From Clostridium_AM tanneri (GTDB lineage: Bacteria > Bacillota > Clostridia > Clostridiales > Clostridiaceae): a DNA stretch of 64,000 nucleotides. Within the stretch, counting starts at the first letter, position 1. Every line of letters starts with the position of its first letter. The notes below the pieces were generated by a model, which saw only the letters and a list, made by a program, of their open reading frames with translations, ran no database searches and was not told the origin of the DNA. Of this stretch, positions 52,536 through 60,487 are shown in pieces. Made by a program: the position numbers and the translations under genes. The stretch is from NCBI RefSeq assembly GCF_033659955.1, contig NZ_JARUJP010000013.1, positions 47,326 through 111,325 of the forward strand, read 5' to 3'.

Positions 52536-52895
52536 TTATTCTAAAATCTGTTTTAAAGATGCAACAACTCTCTCCTCTTCAAAGGGTTTTATTATAAAAT
52601 CCTTCGCCCCTGCCTTAATTGCATTTAATACCATAGCTTGTTGTCCCATAGCACTGCACATAACAATTTTTGCACCTGAATCCACTAGCTTTATCTGTTC
52701 AACAGCTTCTATACCATCCATATCTGGCATTGTAATATCCATTGTCACTAAATCAGGTTTGTACTGCTTGTACATCTCCACTGCTTTTTCCCCATTTTCA
52801 GCCTCTGCAACCACTTCAAAGCCATTTTTAATAAGCATATTTTTAAGCATCATTCTCATAAAAGCTGCATCATCAACAACTAATACTGTAGCCAT
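52536..52895 (-). CDS. CheY-like single-domain response regulator
   Basis: A 119-residue receiver domain alone. The acidic pocket is VVDDAAFMR, the phospho-acceptor Asp lies in PDLVTMDITMPDMDG, the switch Ser/Thr in IVMCSAMGQ and the Lys in AGAKDFIIKPF. This matches chemotaxis CheY closely (CSAMGQQAMV). AAGGAGGAG precedes the ATG. It lies between a cyclase and an HD-GYP gene, with chemoreceptors and MotAB elsewhere in the window, so flagellar switch control is likely. Confidence 0.93.
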   Translation of the reverse strand: MATVLVVDDAAFMRMMLKNMLIKNGFEVVAEAENGEKAVEMYKQYKPDLVTMDITMPDMDGIEAVEQIKLVDSGAKIVMCSAMGQQAMVLNAIKAGAKDFIIKPFEEERVVASLKQILE

Positions 52896-53125
52896 TTCTA
52901 CTCCTCCTTCATTTTTCCTTTCATACTATTCATATTAATGATTCTCATATAAGTTTAAAATAATATAAATAGTCTTACCAACATCGCATCGTTTACAGAA
53001 GAATAATATCATATTTGAAGGATACTTTAAACATATTTTTATAACATTTCCTTTATAATTCCAGAAAATATTTTTATTTTAGTGGCTATCCATTCTTTTT
53101 CCCATGATATTCAACTTATACTCAT

Positions 53126-54190
53126 CTAACCCTCTCCAACAATAGAGTCTATAGTTACATTTATTGCACTTAGTAAATTTATATCATGGTAAGGTATTCT
53201 CTCTCCTGTTGCCGAATTATAATTTACCCTTACCACCGGTCTATCTGGTAGTGACTTATTTTGTCTCACTACATATCCTTCCACACCATTAGAAAGTCTT
53301 ACACATACACCTAAAGGATAAATATAAAAATTCTCCTTAAACTTAGTAACTATATCTCTATCAAACATAGTGTTAACATTACATAATATATATTCATAAG
53401 CTTCATTAGGCTTAAATCTACTCCTATAGCATCTATCAGCACTTATTGCTGTAAAAACATCGCACAAACTAATTATTTTAGCATGTTGATTTATATTCCC
53501 TCCCTTTACTCCAAAGGGGTACCCTGTTCCGTCAACTCTTTCATGATGCTCTATTACGCCTGCTAGAATATTGTTGTTTTTTATACCTGCATTTTTTAGA
53601 ATTCTATAACCATAGACAGGATGTTTTTTCACCTCTTCAAACTCTTCTTTCGTAAACCTTCCCTTTTTATTTATGATTTCTGATGGAACTACTATTTTCC
53701 CTATATCATGCAATATAGAACTAATTCCAATTTCCTTTATGGATGAAATTTTCAGATTCAGCATCTTCGCTAAAAATATGGACATTATTCCTGTATCAAT
53801 AGAATGCACATAGGTATAGTTATCATATTTTATTACTTCATATAAATTTGTATTTATATCCCCTTCTTCTATAATATAGCTAGTCAATTCCTCTATAACC
53901 CTTAAAGATTCTTCTATTTTAGTTCTATTCCCATCAATTATACTATGAAACATATTGGGAAGCCTTTTAAGAGTAGTTTGCTTTAGATTTTCTATATTTC
54001 TATCATACTTTATATCTTCTAAATCCTTGTCCTCTATATAGATGTAATAAAAACCACTTTGCCTTATTCTATTTATGTAAGATATATTTAGTTTTGTCCC
54101 TGAAGGAAGCAAAACCCTACCATAACCATCAAATAAACTTTTGGCTAATATTTCATTCCCCTTTAAGTTTCTAACTAACTCAAATCTCAT
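53126..54190 (-). CDS. HD-GYP domain protein (predicted c-di-GMP phosphodiesterase)
   Basis: A 354-residue soluble protein. Residues about 105-300 are the HD-GYP domain: HSIDTGIMSIFLAKML, metal-binding HDIGKIVVPSEIINKKGRF, HPVYGYRIL, EHHERVDGTGYPFGVKG (the GYP motif) and LCDVFTAISADRCYRSRF. The N-terminal 100 residues resemble the small domain found before many clostridial HD-GYP proteins (LLPSGTKLNISYINRIRQSG). It would degrade c-di-GMP, opposing the cyclase at 51217-52275. GGGGATATTAT precedes the ATG. Confidence 0.92.
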   Translation of the reverse strand: MRFELVRNLKGNEILAKSLFDGYGRVLLPSGTKLNISYINRIRQSGFYYIYIEDKDLEDIKYDRNIENLKQTTLKRLPNMFHSIIDGNRTKIEESLRVIEELTSYIIEEGDINTNLYEVIKYDNYTYVHSIDTGIMSIFLAKMLNLKISSIKEIGISSILHDIGKIVVPSEIINKKGRFTKEEFEEVKKHPVYGYRILKNAGIKNNNILAGVIEHHERVDGTGYPFGVKGGNINQHAKIISLCDVFTAISADRCYRSRFKPNEAYEYILCNVNTMFDRDIVTKFKENFYIYPLGVCVRLSNGVEGYVVRQNKSLPDRPVVRVNYNSATGERIPYHDINLLSAINVTIDSIVGEG

Positions 54191-54375
54191 ATAATATCCC
54201 CATTTCTAAAATATAATCAAAGAATTTATATTTTTTTCAGAATTGACTGTATACTTATATTTTAATTCATGCTTTACACAGATTCAATTACTTTTATAGT
54301 ATTATCTTTATACTTGATAAGCTTATTTTATTATTTTTATTTTTGCTTTATAATCTACTATAGGAGGTGTTTATT

Positions 54376-54690
54376 TTGGATATTATAATCACAGAAAAAG
54401 CACAAAATTATTTAAGAAAGAAAAAATGCAGCACCATAATATTGGACATGACTTTAATAGGAGGAAATGCTTGTTGAAGTGGTCATGGTACAAAAACTCA
54501 GTACCTCCCTTCAGTTAGAATGGGATTAAATGATGAAGATCTTCCTTTGGGATTTTCTGAACTACATAAGGATGATATAGATATTCTAGTATCCTTTAGA
54601 TTTAAAGCAATGGATACTAGAAAGGTAATTATAGATTCAAAAAAAGTTCTCTTTTCTGAAAGTCTAAAAGTTACATTTGAAGATTTATAA
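54376..54690 (+). CDS. HesB/IscA-like CC/Se-motif selenoprotein (in-frame TGA read as selenocysteine)
   Basis: A 104-codon frame that starts at TTG, eight bases after GGAGG, and holds one internal TGA at 54475-54477, codon 34. Before it the protein reads MDIIITEKAQNYLRKKKCST then IILDMTLIGGNAC; after it SGHGTKTQYLPSVRMGLNDE, and the frame runs on for 70 codons to a TAA. The start ITEKAQNYL resembles HesB/IscA proteins. The TGA follows a Cys, making Cys-Sec where relatives have Cys-Cys, as in the CC/Se-motif family of small (seleno)proteins. A stem-loop begins at the TGA. Function unknown; a redox or metal-binding role fits. The alternative is a nonsense-mutated Cys-Cys gene. No selenocysteine machinery is in the window. 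Confidence 0.8.
54475..54513 (+). promoter_or_regulatory. Bacterial SECIS-like stem-loop at the recoded TGA
   Basis: From the TGA onward TGAAG pairs with CTTCA, GG with CC and GGTAC with GTACC, leaving an apical loop AAAAACTCA and a small internal bulge. Position directly at and after the codon, and overall size of 39 bases, are those of bacterial selenocysteine insertion elements bound by SelB. Confidence 0.7.
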
Positions 54691-54697
54691 CCAAGCT

Positions 54698-54750
54698 AAG
54701 GCTGCCTTATAATGCATAAATGTGTATTACAAGACAGTCTTTCTAGTTAT
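54698..54750 (+). terminator. Intrinsic terminator after the selenoprotein gene
   Basis: AAGGCTGCCTTATAATGCA and TGTGTATTACAAGACAGTCTT form a long stem with few mismatches, followed by TCTAGTT, a weak T-run. It lies eight bases past the stop, which supports that the frame ends at 54690. Confidence 0.65.
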
Positions 54751-54839
54751 TGTATGAATAATTATCCACATATGATATAATATAATAAATTTTGTAATAT
54801 TTTATAACTTAAAACATTTCATAAGAGAGGAGTAAAGCC

Positions 54840-56552
54840 ATGAGATTTTTTTTAAACCTAAAGATAAAAACAAAATTAATTGCTGCATTTATGATAGTGT
54901 CACTATTAATTGCCCTTTCAGGAACTATTGCAACAAATAGTATGAAAAGCTTAGCCCTTAGTGGACAAGATATGTATAGAAATAATCTAGTGGTTATTGA
55001 TTATTTATCTACTATTGAGAAAAACCTATTAACCATTCGTAGTAACTTCTTACTAATTGCATATGAAAAAGATAGTTCTAAAGTAAAGGAAAGAATAGAT
55101 ATTATAAATAGGTTATCAGAAGAAGATGATCATTTGTTAACAAAGTATCAATTCACCGATATATCTTCTCATGAGAAGACTAAAATGGACGAATTTACCC
55201 AAGGCTTACTTACTTACAGAAACTTACGTAATAAATCTCTTAAGTTAGCAGAGGAAAATAATTATGATCAGTTACTTGCATATATGCCAACGATGAATGA
55301 GGCACAAAGCAAAGTAGAGAAAAATATTAAAGAATTAATAGAGATAAATAAAACTATTGCTAGTAATACTAATGATAAAAATCTAAGTACATCTAGAGCT
55401 TCATCAAATGTTATGATAGGGATAACTATATTAGCCTTTCTAATATCAATTATTATAGGAATAAGTTTATCTAACTCTATATCTAATGAGTTAAATAAAG
55501 GGATGAAACTGGCTAAACAACTTGAAGCTGGAGATCTTACCGGCCAAGCCTCCGTTAAAGTTCATGATGAAATAGGTGTTCTTATTAAAGCTTTAAATGT
55601 TGCTATTAGAAATTCTAGAAATGTTATAGAACAGGTCGTTACTGCCTCCAAGGATGTTAACATGTCTAATACAAAGTTTATAAACTCGGTAGGGGAAATT
55701 TCTAATAGAATGAGTATTATAGACAATTCTACTAAAGAAATTGCTAAGACCTCTGAGGAAACCAGTGCTTCTACTGAAGAAATAAGTGCTTTCACTGAAG
55801 AAATTGAAGCTACTACAAAAGAACTTGCTAAAAAAGCTGACATAGGAAGCAATCATTCAAAAGAAATAAAAGAAAGAGCTGTTCATATCCGTAGTAAAGC
55901 TTCTGAACGCTCTAAGCTATCCGGCAATCTTTATAGAGAAAAAGAAAAAAATATATTAAAGTCTATAGAAGAGGGAAAGGTGGTTTCAGAAATAAAAAGC
56001 ATGGCAGATGCTATTTCAAATATTGCAGGGCAAACTAACCTTCTGGCACTAAATGCAGCAATTGAGGCTGCTCGTGCTGGTGAACAGGGAAGAGGCTTTT
56101 CCGTTGTAGCTGATGAAGTACGTAAGTTAGCTGAGCAATCTAGCGAATCAGCAGCCACCATTCAGCAAGTAGTATTGCAAGTTGAAAACTCCTTTACTAG
56201 CCTAGCTTTAAATGCCTCAGATATTTTAAACTATATTGAAAATACTGTAAGTAAAGACTATGATGCCTTTGTAGATATAGGAATTCAATATGAAAAAGAT
56301 GCTGAATTATTAAATGAACTTACTCAAGACTTAGCATCCAATGTAGATGAAATATCTTCAACAATAAATACTGTTAACTATACAATTCAAACTGTATCTG
56401 CCACTGCTGAAGAAAACTCTGCAAGTTCCTCTGAAATAGCTGTAAATGTAGGTGAAACCTTAAAGCACGTTCAACAGGTTGCCTTAATGGCTGAGACTCA
56501 GTCCAGAACCATAGAGACTCTTAACTCACTAGTTAGTAAATTCAAACTGTAA
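54840..56552 (+). CDS. Methyl-accepting chemotaxis protein, classical layout
   Basis: A 570-residue receptor. Membrane helices near residues 12-32 and 190-210 flank an extracellular four-helix-bundle sensor (about 35-185). A HAMP domain (210-265) and the signalling coiled coil follow, with tip NIAGQTNLLALNAAIEAARA then GEQGRGFSVVADEVRKLAEQ. No C-terminal CheR-docking pentapeptide is seen. AGAGAGGAG precedes the ATG. It stands alone between the selenoprotein gene and cbiM. Ligand unknown. Confidence 0.93.
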   Translation: MRFFLNLKIKTKLIAAFMIVSLLIALSGTIATNSMKSLALSGQDMYRNNLVVIDYLSTIEKNLLTIRSNFLLIAYEKDSSKVKERIDIINRLSEEDDHLLTKYQFTDISSHEKTKMDEFTQGLLTYRNLRNKSLKLAEENNYDQLLAYMPTMNEAQSKVEKNIKELIEINKTIASNTNDKNLSTSRASSNVMIGITILAFLISIIIGISLSNSISNELNKGMKLAKQLEAGDLTGQASVKVHDEIGVLIKALNVAIRNSRNVIEQVVTASKDVNMSNTKFINSVGEISNRMSIIDNSTKEIAKTSEETSASTEEISAFTEEIEATTKELAKKADIGSNHSKEIKERAVHIRSKASERSKLSGNLYREKEKNILKSIEEGKVVSEIKSMADAISNIAGQTNLLALNAAIEAARAGEQGRGFSVVADEVRKLAEQSSESAATIQQVVLQVENSFTSLALNASDILNYIENTVSKDYDAFVDIGIQYEKDAELLNELTQDLASNVDEISSTINTVNYTIQTVSATAEENSASSSEIAVNVGETLKHVQQVALMAETQSRTIETLNSLVSKFKL

Positions 56553-56593
56553 TTTATATACAATAATTCTTAGTAAAATTAGGTCTATATAAT

Positions 56594-56645
56594 TTAAAAA
56601 AACTTTTGATATCCAGCCTAAGCTGAATGTCAAAAGTTTTTCTTT
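56594..56645. terminator. Bidirectional terminator between the chemoreceptor and cbiM
   Basis: AAAAACTTTTGA and TCAAAAGTTTTT pair with a 19-base partly structured loop and carry A/T-runs on both sides, serving both convergent genes. Confidence 0.85.
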
Positions 56646-56648
56646 TAA

Positions 56649-57644
56649 CTATGAAACATCTTTAGCGTCACTATTAGCAGAGACTTTACGCTTTCTAGCG
56701 GAACCCATTATCTTGAACAATATCAGGATAATGGCAACTCCTGCAATAGCAGAAACAATATATCCAATTACTTCATTACTACCATTTACACTGTAGTCAG
56801 GCATTATTGAATTAAAGCTAAATCCATTTTCAATTCCTTTAGGAGCATATCCTATAACCTCTTTTATTTCATCAGCTCCCCACTCTCCCCAAGCAGTTCC
56901 CGTTGCTAAAAGTCCTAGAGGACATAATACTATCATTCCTATTAATAATCCATATAAAGACTTATTATTTGTACTTCTGTCTTCATATATAACCCCTGGG
57001 GACATCTTCTTAAGATAACCGTACACTCCAGCGGTAATAGCACCTTCCAATAGACCTATAAGTAAATGTGGTAATATCATAGCTGGTATAGCTACGTTTA
57101 AACCATAAGGACAATATATTGGTGCACCTGTTGAATCCTTAAAGAGAATAGGCTGTATTCCAAACATTAGAGCTGTAAAAAAAGCTGCCACAAGTATTCC
57201 TGCATATCCACCTAGAAACGCTGCTATATATTCTCCATTATTGCTTTTCATTTTTTTCTTTACCAATTTATAAACAAAATACCCTGTAAACGGCATTGCA
57301 AAGGCTATATTAAAACAATTTGCAGCAAAAGCTAGTATTCCTCCATCACCAAAGAATAGTGCCTGAATTAGTAGTGCTATGGTTACAGAAATAGTTGCTG
57401 CGTAAGGCCCCAAAAGTATGGCAATTAAAACTGCACCGGTAGCATGAGCTGTTGTACCTCCTGGAACTGGTACATTAAACATCATTATTAAAAACGAGAA
57501 AGCTGCACAAACCCCTAGTATAGGCATCTTTTTTCTACTTACTTCTTCTTTTACTTTTTTAACAGCCCTGCTCCACACTGGTAACATTACCACTCCTACA
57601 GCAGCACAGGTAGATGGACTTAAATAGTTATCTGGAATATGCAT
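56649..57644 (-). CDS. cbiM: Cobalt/nickel ECF transporter substrate-binding subunit CbiM (with fused C-terminal domain)
   Basis: A 331-residue membrane protein that binds Co2+ or Ni2+ for the CbiQO module. It starts MHIPDNYLSPSTCA: in this family Met1 and His2 are metal ligands and must be at the N-terminus, so the ATG at 57644 behind AGGGGG is the true start, ten residues inside the open frame. VPGGTTAHATGAVLIAILLG and LFFGDGGILAFAANCFNIAF are CbiM signatures. The region after about residue 230 adds a soluble loop and a last helix, like the PDGLE/CbiN-type part fused in some CbiM/NikM proteins. cbiQ and cbiO are at 4220-5748. No riboswitch is seen upstream. Confidence 0.93.
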   Translation of the reverse strand: MHIPDNYLSPSTCAAVGVVMLPVWSRAVKKVKEEVSRKKMPILGVCAAFSFLIMMFNVPVPGGTTAHATGAVLIAILLGPYAATISVTIALLIQALFFGDGGILAFAANCFNIAFAMPFTGYFVYKLVKKKMKSNNGEYIAAFLGGYAGILVAAFFTALMFGIQPILFKDSTGAPIYCPYGLNVAIPAMILPHLLIGLLEGAITAGVYGYLKKMSPGVIYEDRSTNNKSLYGLLIGMIVLCPLGLLATGTAWGEWGADEIKEVIGYAPKGIENGFSFNSIMPDYSVNGSNEVIGYIVSAIAGVAIILILFKIMGSARKRKVSANSDAKDVS

Positions 57645-57761
57645 TTGTAAAAACCCCCTAAACTTATATATCATTTATATAAAATAATAACTTTCTACAT
57701 ATTTATATAAGCAACTCTCATGCCATATAATATTATAAGCTATATAAGGCTTTAACATAAA

Positions 57762-57816
57762 AAATTCTCAAAAGGATACAAAAATAGTACCATTTTGAGA
57801 AAATTGTTTTTTTAGT
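57762..57816. terminator. Terminator after lipA
   Basis: TTCTCAAAAGG and CCATTTTGAGAA pair around a loop; AATTTTTTATG follows on the reverse strand, and TTGTTTTTTTA on the plus strand. It separates lipA from cbiM. Confidence 0.75.
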
Positions 57817-57842
57817 TTCATTATGAAACTTAATTTATAATA

Positions 57843-58721
57843 TTAGATTATATTCAAATCTTTATTATGTTTTTTAGTAAAAACTCTTTCCGCATTATAG
57901 GAACTTCTAACTAAGGGAGCTGAAAAAACAAACTCAAATCCCATGTCTAAAGCTATTTCTTCATATTTTTTAAATATATCTGGATGTATATATTCTATCA
58001 CAGGATGATGCTTTGATGAAGGTGCTAAATATTGTCCTATAGTTACAATATCACAATTCACCTTTCTTAAATCTTTGAGTATGTTTATTACGTCTTCCTC
58101 TGTTTCACCAAGTCCAACCATAAAACCAGACTTAGTCAAAATAGAATTGTCCATTTTTTTTACATTATTTAAAAGATCAAGTGATCGTTGATAAACCGCC
58201 ATAGGCCTTACATTACTATATAAGGAAGCAGCTGTTTCTATATTATGGTTTATAATGTCTGGTTTTGAGCTAACTACTTTCTTTAGTGCTGCTTCATCAC
58301 CTTTAAAATCAGGTATCAACACTTCAATGGTTATATCCTTACCTAGCTTCTTTATTTGTTCCACAACCTCTGCAAAATGTCCTGCTCCACCGTCTTCAAT
58401 ATCGTCTCTAGTAACAGAAGTTATTACTGTATGCTTTAAATTTAACTTATCTACCGCTTGAGCAACATTAAAAGGCTCATTTTTATCTATAACTTCCGGT
58501 TTTTCCTTTGTTACGTTACAAAATGTACAATTTCGAGTACAATTTCTTCCCAGTATCATAAAAGTAGCTGTTCTCTTACTAAAACATTCAGCTCTATTTG
58601 GACAGTTTGCCTCCCTGCAAACTGTATTTAAAGAATGCTTTCTTAGTATCTCTTGGACTGTTCCTGTATTTTCTCCCCCTCTAATTTTTACCCTCAACCA
58701 CTCTGGTTTCCTTTGTGCCAT
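57843..58721 (-). CDS. lipA: Lipoyl synthase LipA
   Basis: Radical SAM enzyme, 292 residues, inserting two sulfurs into octanoyl groups on lipoyl domains. The auxiliary cluster is CREANCPNRAECF, the radical SAM cluster CTRNCTFCNV, and the C-terminal SAPLVRSSYNAE motif supplies the conserved Ser. GGGGGAG precedes the ATG. It lies 39 bases after lplA, so the two form an operon. No octanoyltransferase (LipB/LipM) is adjacent, so octanoate may be attached by LplA or an enzyme elsewhere. Confidence 0.96.
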   Translation of the reverse strand: MAQRKPEWLRVKIRGGENTGTVQEILRKHSLNTVCREANCPNRAECFSKRTATFMILGRNCTRNCTFCNVTKEKPEVIDKNEPFNVAQAVDKLNLKHTVITSVTRDDIEDGGAGHFAEVVEQIKKLGKDITIEVLIPDFKGDEAALKKVVSSKPDIINHNIETAASLYSNVRPMAVYQRSLDLLNNVKKMDNSILTKSGFMVGLGETEEDVINILKDLRKVNCDIVTIGQYLAPSSKHHPVIEYIHPDIFKKYEEIALDMGFEFVFSAPLVRSSYNAERVFTKKHNKDLNII

Positions 58722-58760
58722 TAATCTCTCCCCCTCTGTTTGATAAAATCATTATGTAAC

Positions 58761-59759
58761 TTATAAAACTACATCTGATCCCATAATTAAAGATAGTAAA
58801 TTTTCTTTACTTATATTACTCATGTATCTTTCAATATCTATATTATCTAAAACTTTGTAGATATCCTCTTTTACATACTTTATACCAGTTAAGCATTCCT
58901 CTAACTCTTTTACTTCCCCTTCACTAAAAAAGTCACCAAAAAGCTTAATATCTTTTATAATTCCCTTATATACATATGTATTAGCTTGTACAATTCCTCC
59001 TAAAAACTTCTTTTCATTAAAGTAATTAAACTTAGGGGAATGTCCATAGTTCCATTCCCAAGTTTCATATTTTTCACTAGATATTTTTCTAATTTTTTCC
59101 CATTCTTCATCACTAAATTCATATAAATTTGAGTTCTCATATTCACTCATAACAGAATCAAGCAAAAAATTCTTAAATTCTATTACAGTCATAGCCGTCT
59201 TAAGATGTTCACTTATATTTGTAACTCTACTGGCAACAGACTTAACTGCCTTCCCCTCAAATTTTATTGGTTTTACCTTCAATGCTTGTACTAATTTATT
59301 CATATTCGGTGAAAATAATATACTTCCATGGTGTAATGTCTTATTTTTATTACTATACTGAGCATTTCCTGAAAACTTTCTTCCCTCTATAGTTAAATCG
59401 TTTCTTCCAGATAACTCTGCTTCAATTTCAAGTTTTTTTAAGGCATTAATTACAGGAGAGGTAAACTTTCCAAAGTCTGCAAACTTATTTGCTCTATTAC
59501 AAGAAATAAAAGTGAATTGTATAATTCCGAAATCACAAAAAATAGTCCCTCCACCAGACATTCTTCTAATTACTGGTATATTTTTTTCTCTAACATAATC
59601 AAGGTTTATTTCTGACAAAGTATTTTGATTTTTACCAACTAAGATACTAGGTTCGTTTCTCCAAAGCATAAAGCAATCATCATCAAATTTATCTAGCACA
59701 TATTCTTCAACAGCATGATTAATTGCTGGGTTGGTATTGTCATTCTTAATAAAAATCAT
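58761..59759 (-). CDS. lplA: Lipoate--protein ligase LplA
   Basis: A 332-residue ligase that activates lipoate (or octanoate) with ATP and attaches it to lipoyl domains. Motifs: FMLWRNEPSILVGKNQN, VIRRMSGGGTIFCDFG and the active-site Lys region FSGNAQYSNKNKTLHHGSIL, plus the C-terminal accessory domain (WEWNYGHSPKFNY). The open frame begins at 59795, but GGGGGAAC lies before the ATG at 59759, giving MIFIKND as N-terminus. First gene of lplA-lipA. Confidence 0.95.
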   Translation of the reverse strand: MIFIKNDNTNPAINHAVEEYVLDKFDDDCFMLWRNEPSILVGKNQNTLSEINLDYVREKNIPVIRRMSGGGTIFCDFGIIQFTFISCNRANKFADFGKFTSPVINALKKLEIEAELSGRNDLTIEGRKFSGNAQYSNKNKTLHHGSILFSPNMNKLVQALKVKPIKFEGKAVKSVASRVTNISEHLKTAMTVIEFKNFLLDSVMSEYENSNLYEFSDEEWEKIRKISSEKYETWEWNYGHSPKFNYFNEKKFLGGIVQANTYVYKGIIKDIKLFGDFFSEGEVKELEECLTGIKYVKEDIYKVLDNIDIERYMSNISKENLLSLIMGSDVVL

Positions 59760-59809
59760 TTTGTTCCCCCTAGTTAATAAATAAAACTTTAACAATTCCT
59801 TATATATAC

Positions 59810-59838
59810 ATAATATACTATTATTCCGAACTTTTCAA
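59810..59838 (-). promoter_or_regulatory. Promoter of lplA-lipA
   Basis: On the reverse strand TTGAAA (59833-59838) and TATTAT (59810-59815) are 17 bases apart, about 50 bases before the lplA start. Confidence 0.7.
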
Positions 59839-59937
59839 ATTAAGTGTATTTAGCAACTTTTTAGAACCTTTTCGTGATTTACAGGGATTTTCAAAATACA
59901 TATCTGTTGTAAGAAGCTGTAGGTTTTTCATCTGTAC

Positions 59938-59983
59938 TAAAATGCCCAGTATAAGAATTTAATTTATACTGGGCATTTTACTG
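59938..59983 (-). terminator. Intrinsic terminator after the small unknown gene
   Basis: AAAATGCCCAGTATAA and TTATACTGGGCATTTT form a perfect stem with a 12-base loop and end in a T-run. It directly follows the stop of the gene at 59986. Confidence 0.85.
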
Positions 59984-59985
59984 TT

Positions 59986-60255
59986 TTAGTGTATATAAGC
60001 ATTCATCACTGTAGCTACATATCCATCAGCACCTTCTCTAATAACAGCTATAATTTCCGGTGCATCTTTTGTATCTATGTGGGCACTATAGGCTTTAAGA
60101 TCTGATTCATCGTACTTTTCCTTTCTTTCGATAACTACCTCTGTTTTTCCATCGTATTCGTATCCCTCATAGGCTGATCTTATTTTGTTGTATAACTCGT
60201 CATCTTTACAATCTATTTCTTTTATAACTTCTAAAACATTCTCTATAGTTCTCAT
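59986..60255 (-). CDS. Small conserved-looking protein of unknown function, 89 residues
   Basis: The ATG at 60255 follows AAGGAGGCATTATAAG and starts MRTIENVLEVIKEIDCKDDE. The open frame runs further upstream but without a ribosome site. The protein is soluble and acidic, predicted helix first, then alternating strands (DGKTEVVIERKEKYDE; APEIIAVIREGADGYVATVM). No motif is recognised. It has its own strong terminator and stands alone between pepD and lplA. Function unknown. Confidence 0.75.
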   Translation of the reverse strand: MRTIENVLEVIKEIDCKDDELYNKIRSAYEGYEYDGKTEVVIERKEKYDESDLKAYSAHIDTKDAPEIIAVIREGADGYVATVMNAYIH

Positions 60256-60397
60256 CTTATAATGCCTCCTTAAAATAGTTAACTTTATATTATCTATTAT
60301 TCTCAAGGAAGCTGCTTGCAATTCTTAATTATTGAGTAAAACCTAAACATACATATTTCTAACTGGTTTTCCACTTTGGCATGATTAGAGCATATGC

Positions 60398-60472
60398 AAA
60401 AATAGGACCAAAGATTATTAGTTAAAATATAGTATATACCTAACTAATATCTTTGATCCTATTTTTACTTCT
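60398..60472 (-). terminator. Long terminator hairpin after pepD
   Basis: AAAAATAGGACCAAAGAT and ATCTTTGATCCTATTTTT, extended inward by TATTAGTTA/TAACTAATA, form a stem of nearly 27 pairs around a 16-base loop. T-runs are on both sides. It lies 16 bases after the pepD stop. Confidence 0.8.
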
Positions 60473-60487
60473 TCTAGAATAAATATT

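Noticed and set aside
54376..54690. Reading the HesB-like locus as a pseudogene with a nonsense codon
   Set aside because: The TGA sits exactly at the second position of a Cys-Cys/Cys-Sec pair, the frame stays intact afterwards for 70 codons, and a fitting stem-loop and terminator are present. A mutated Cys codon remains the main alternative.
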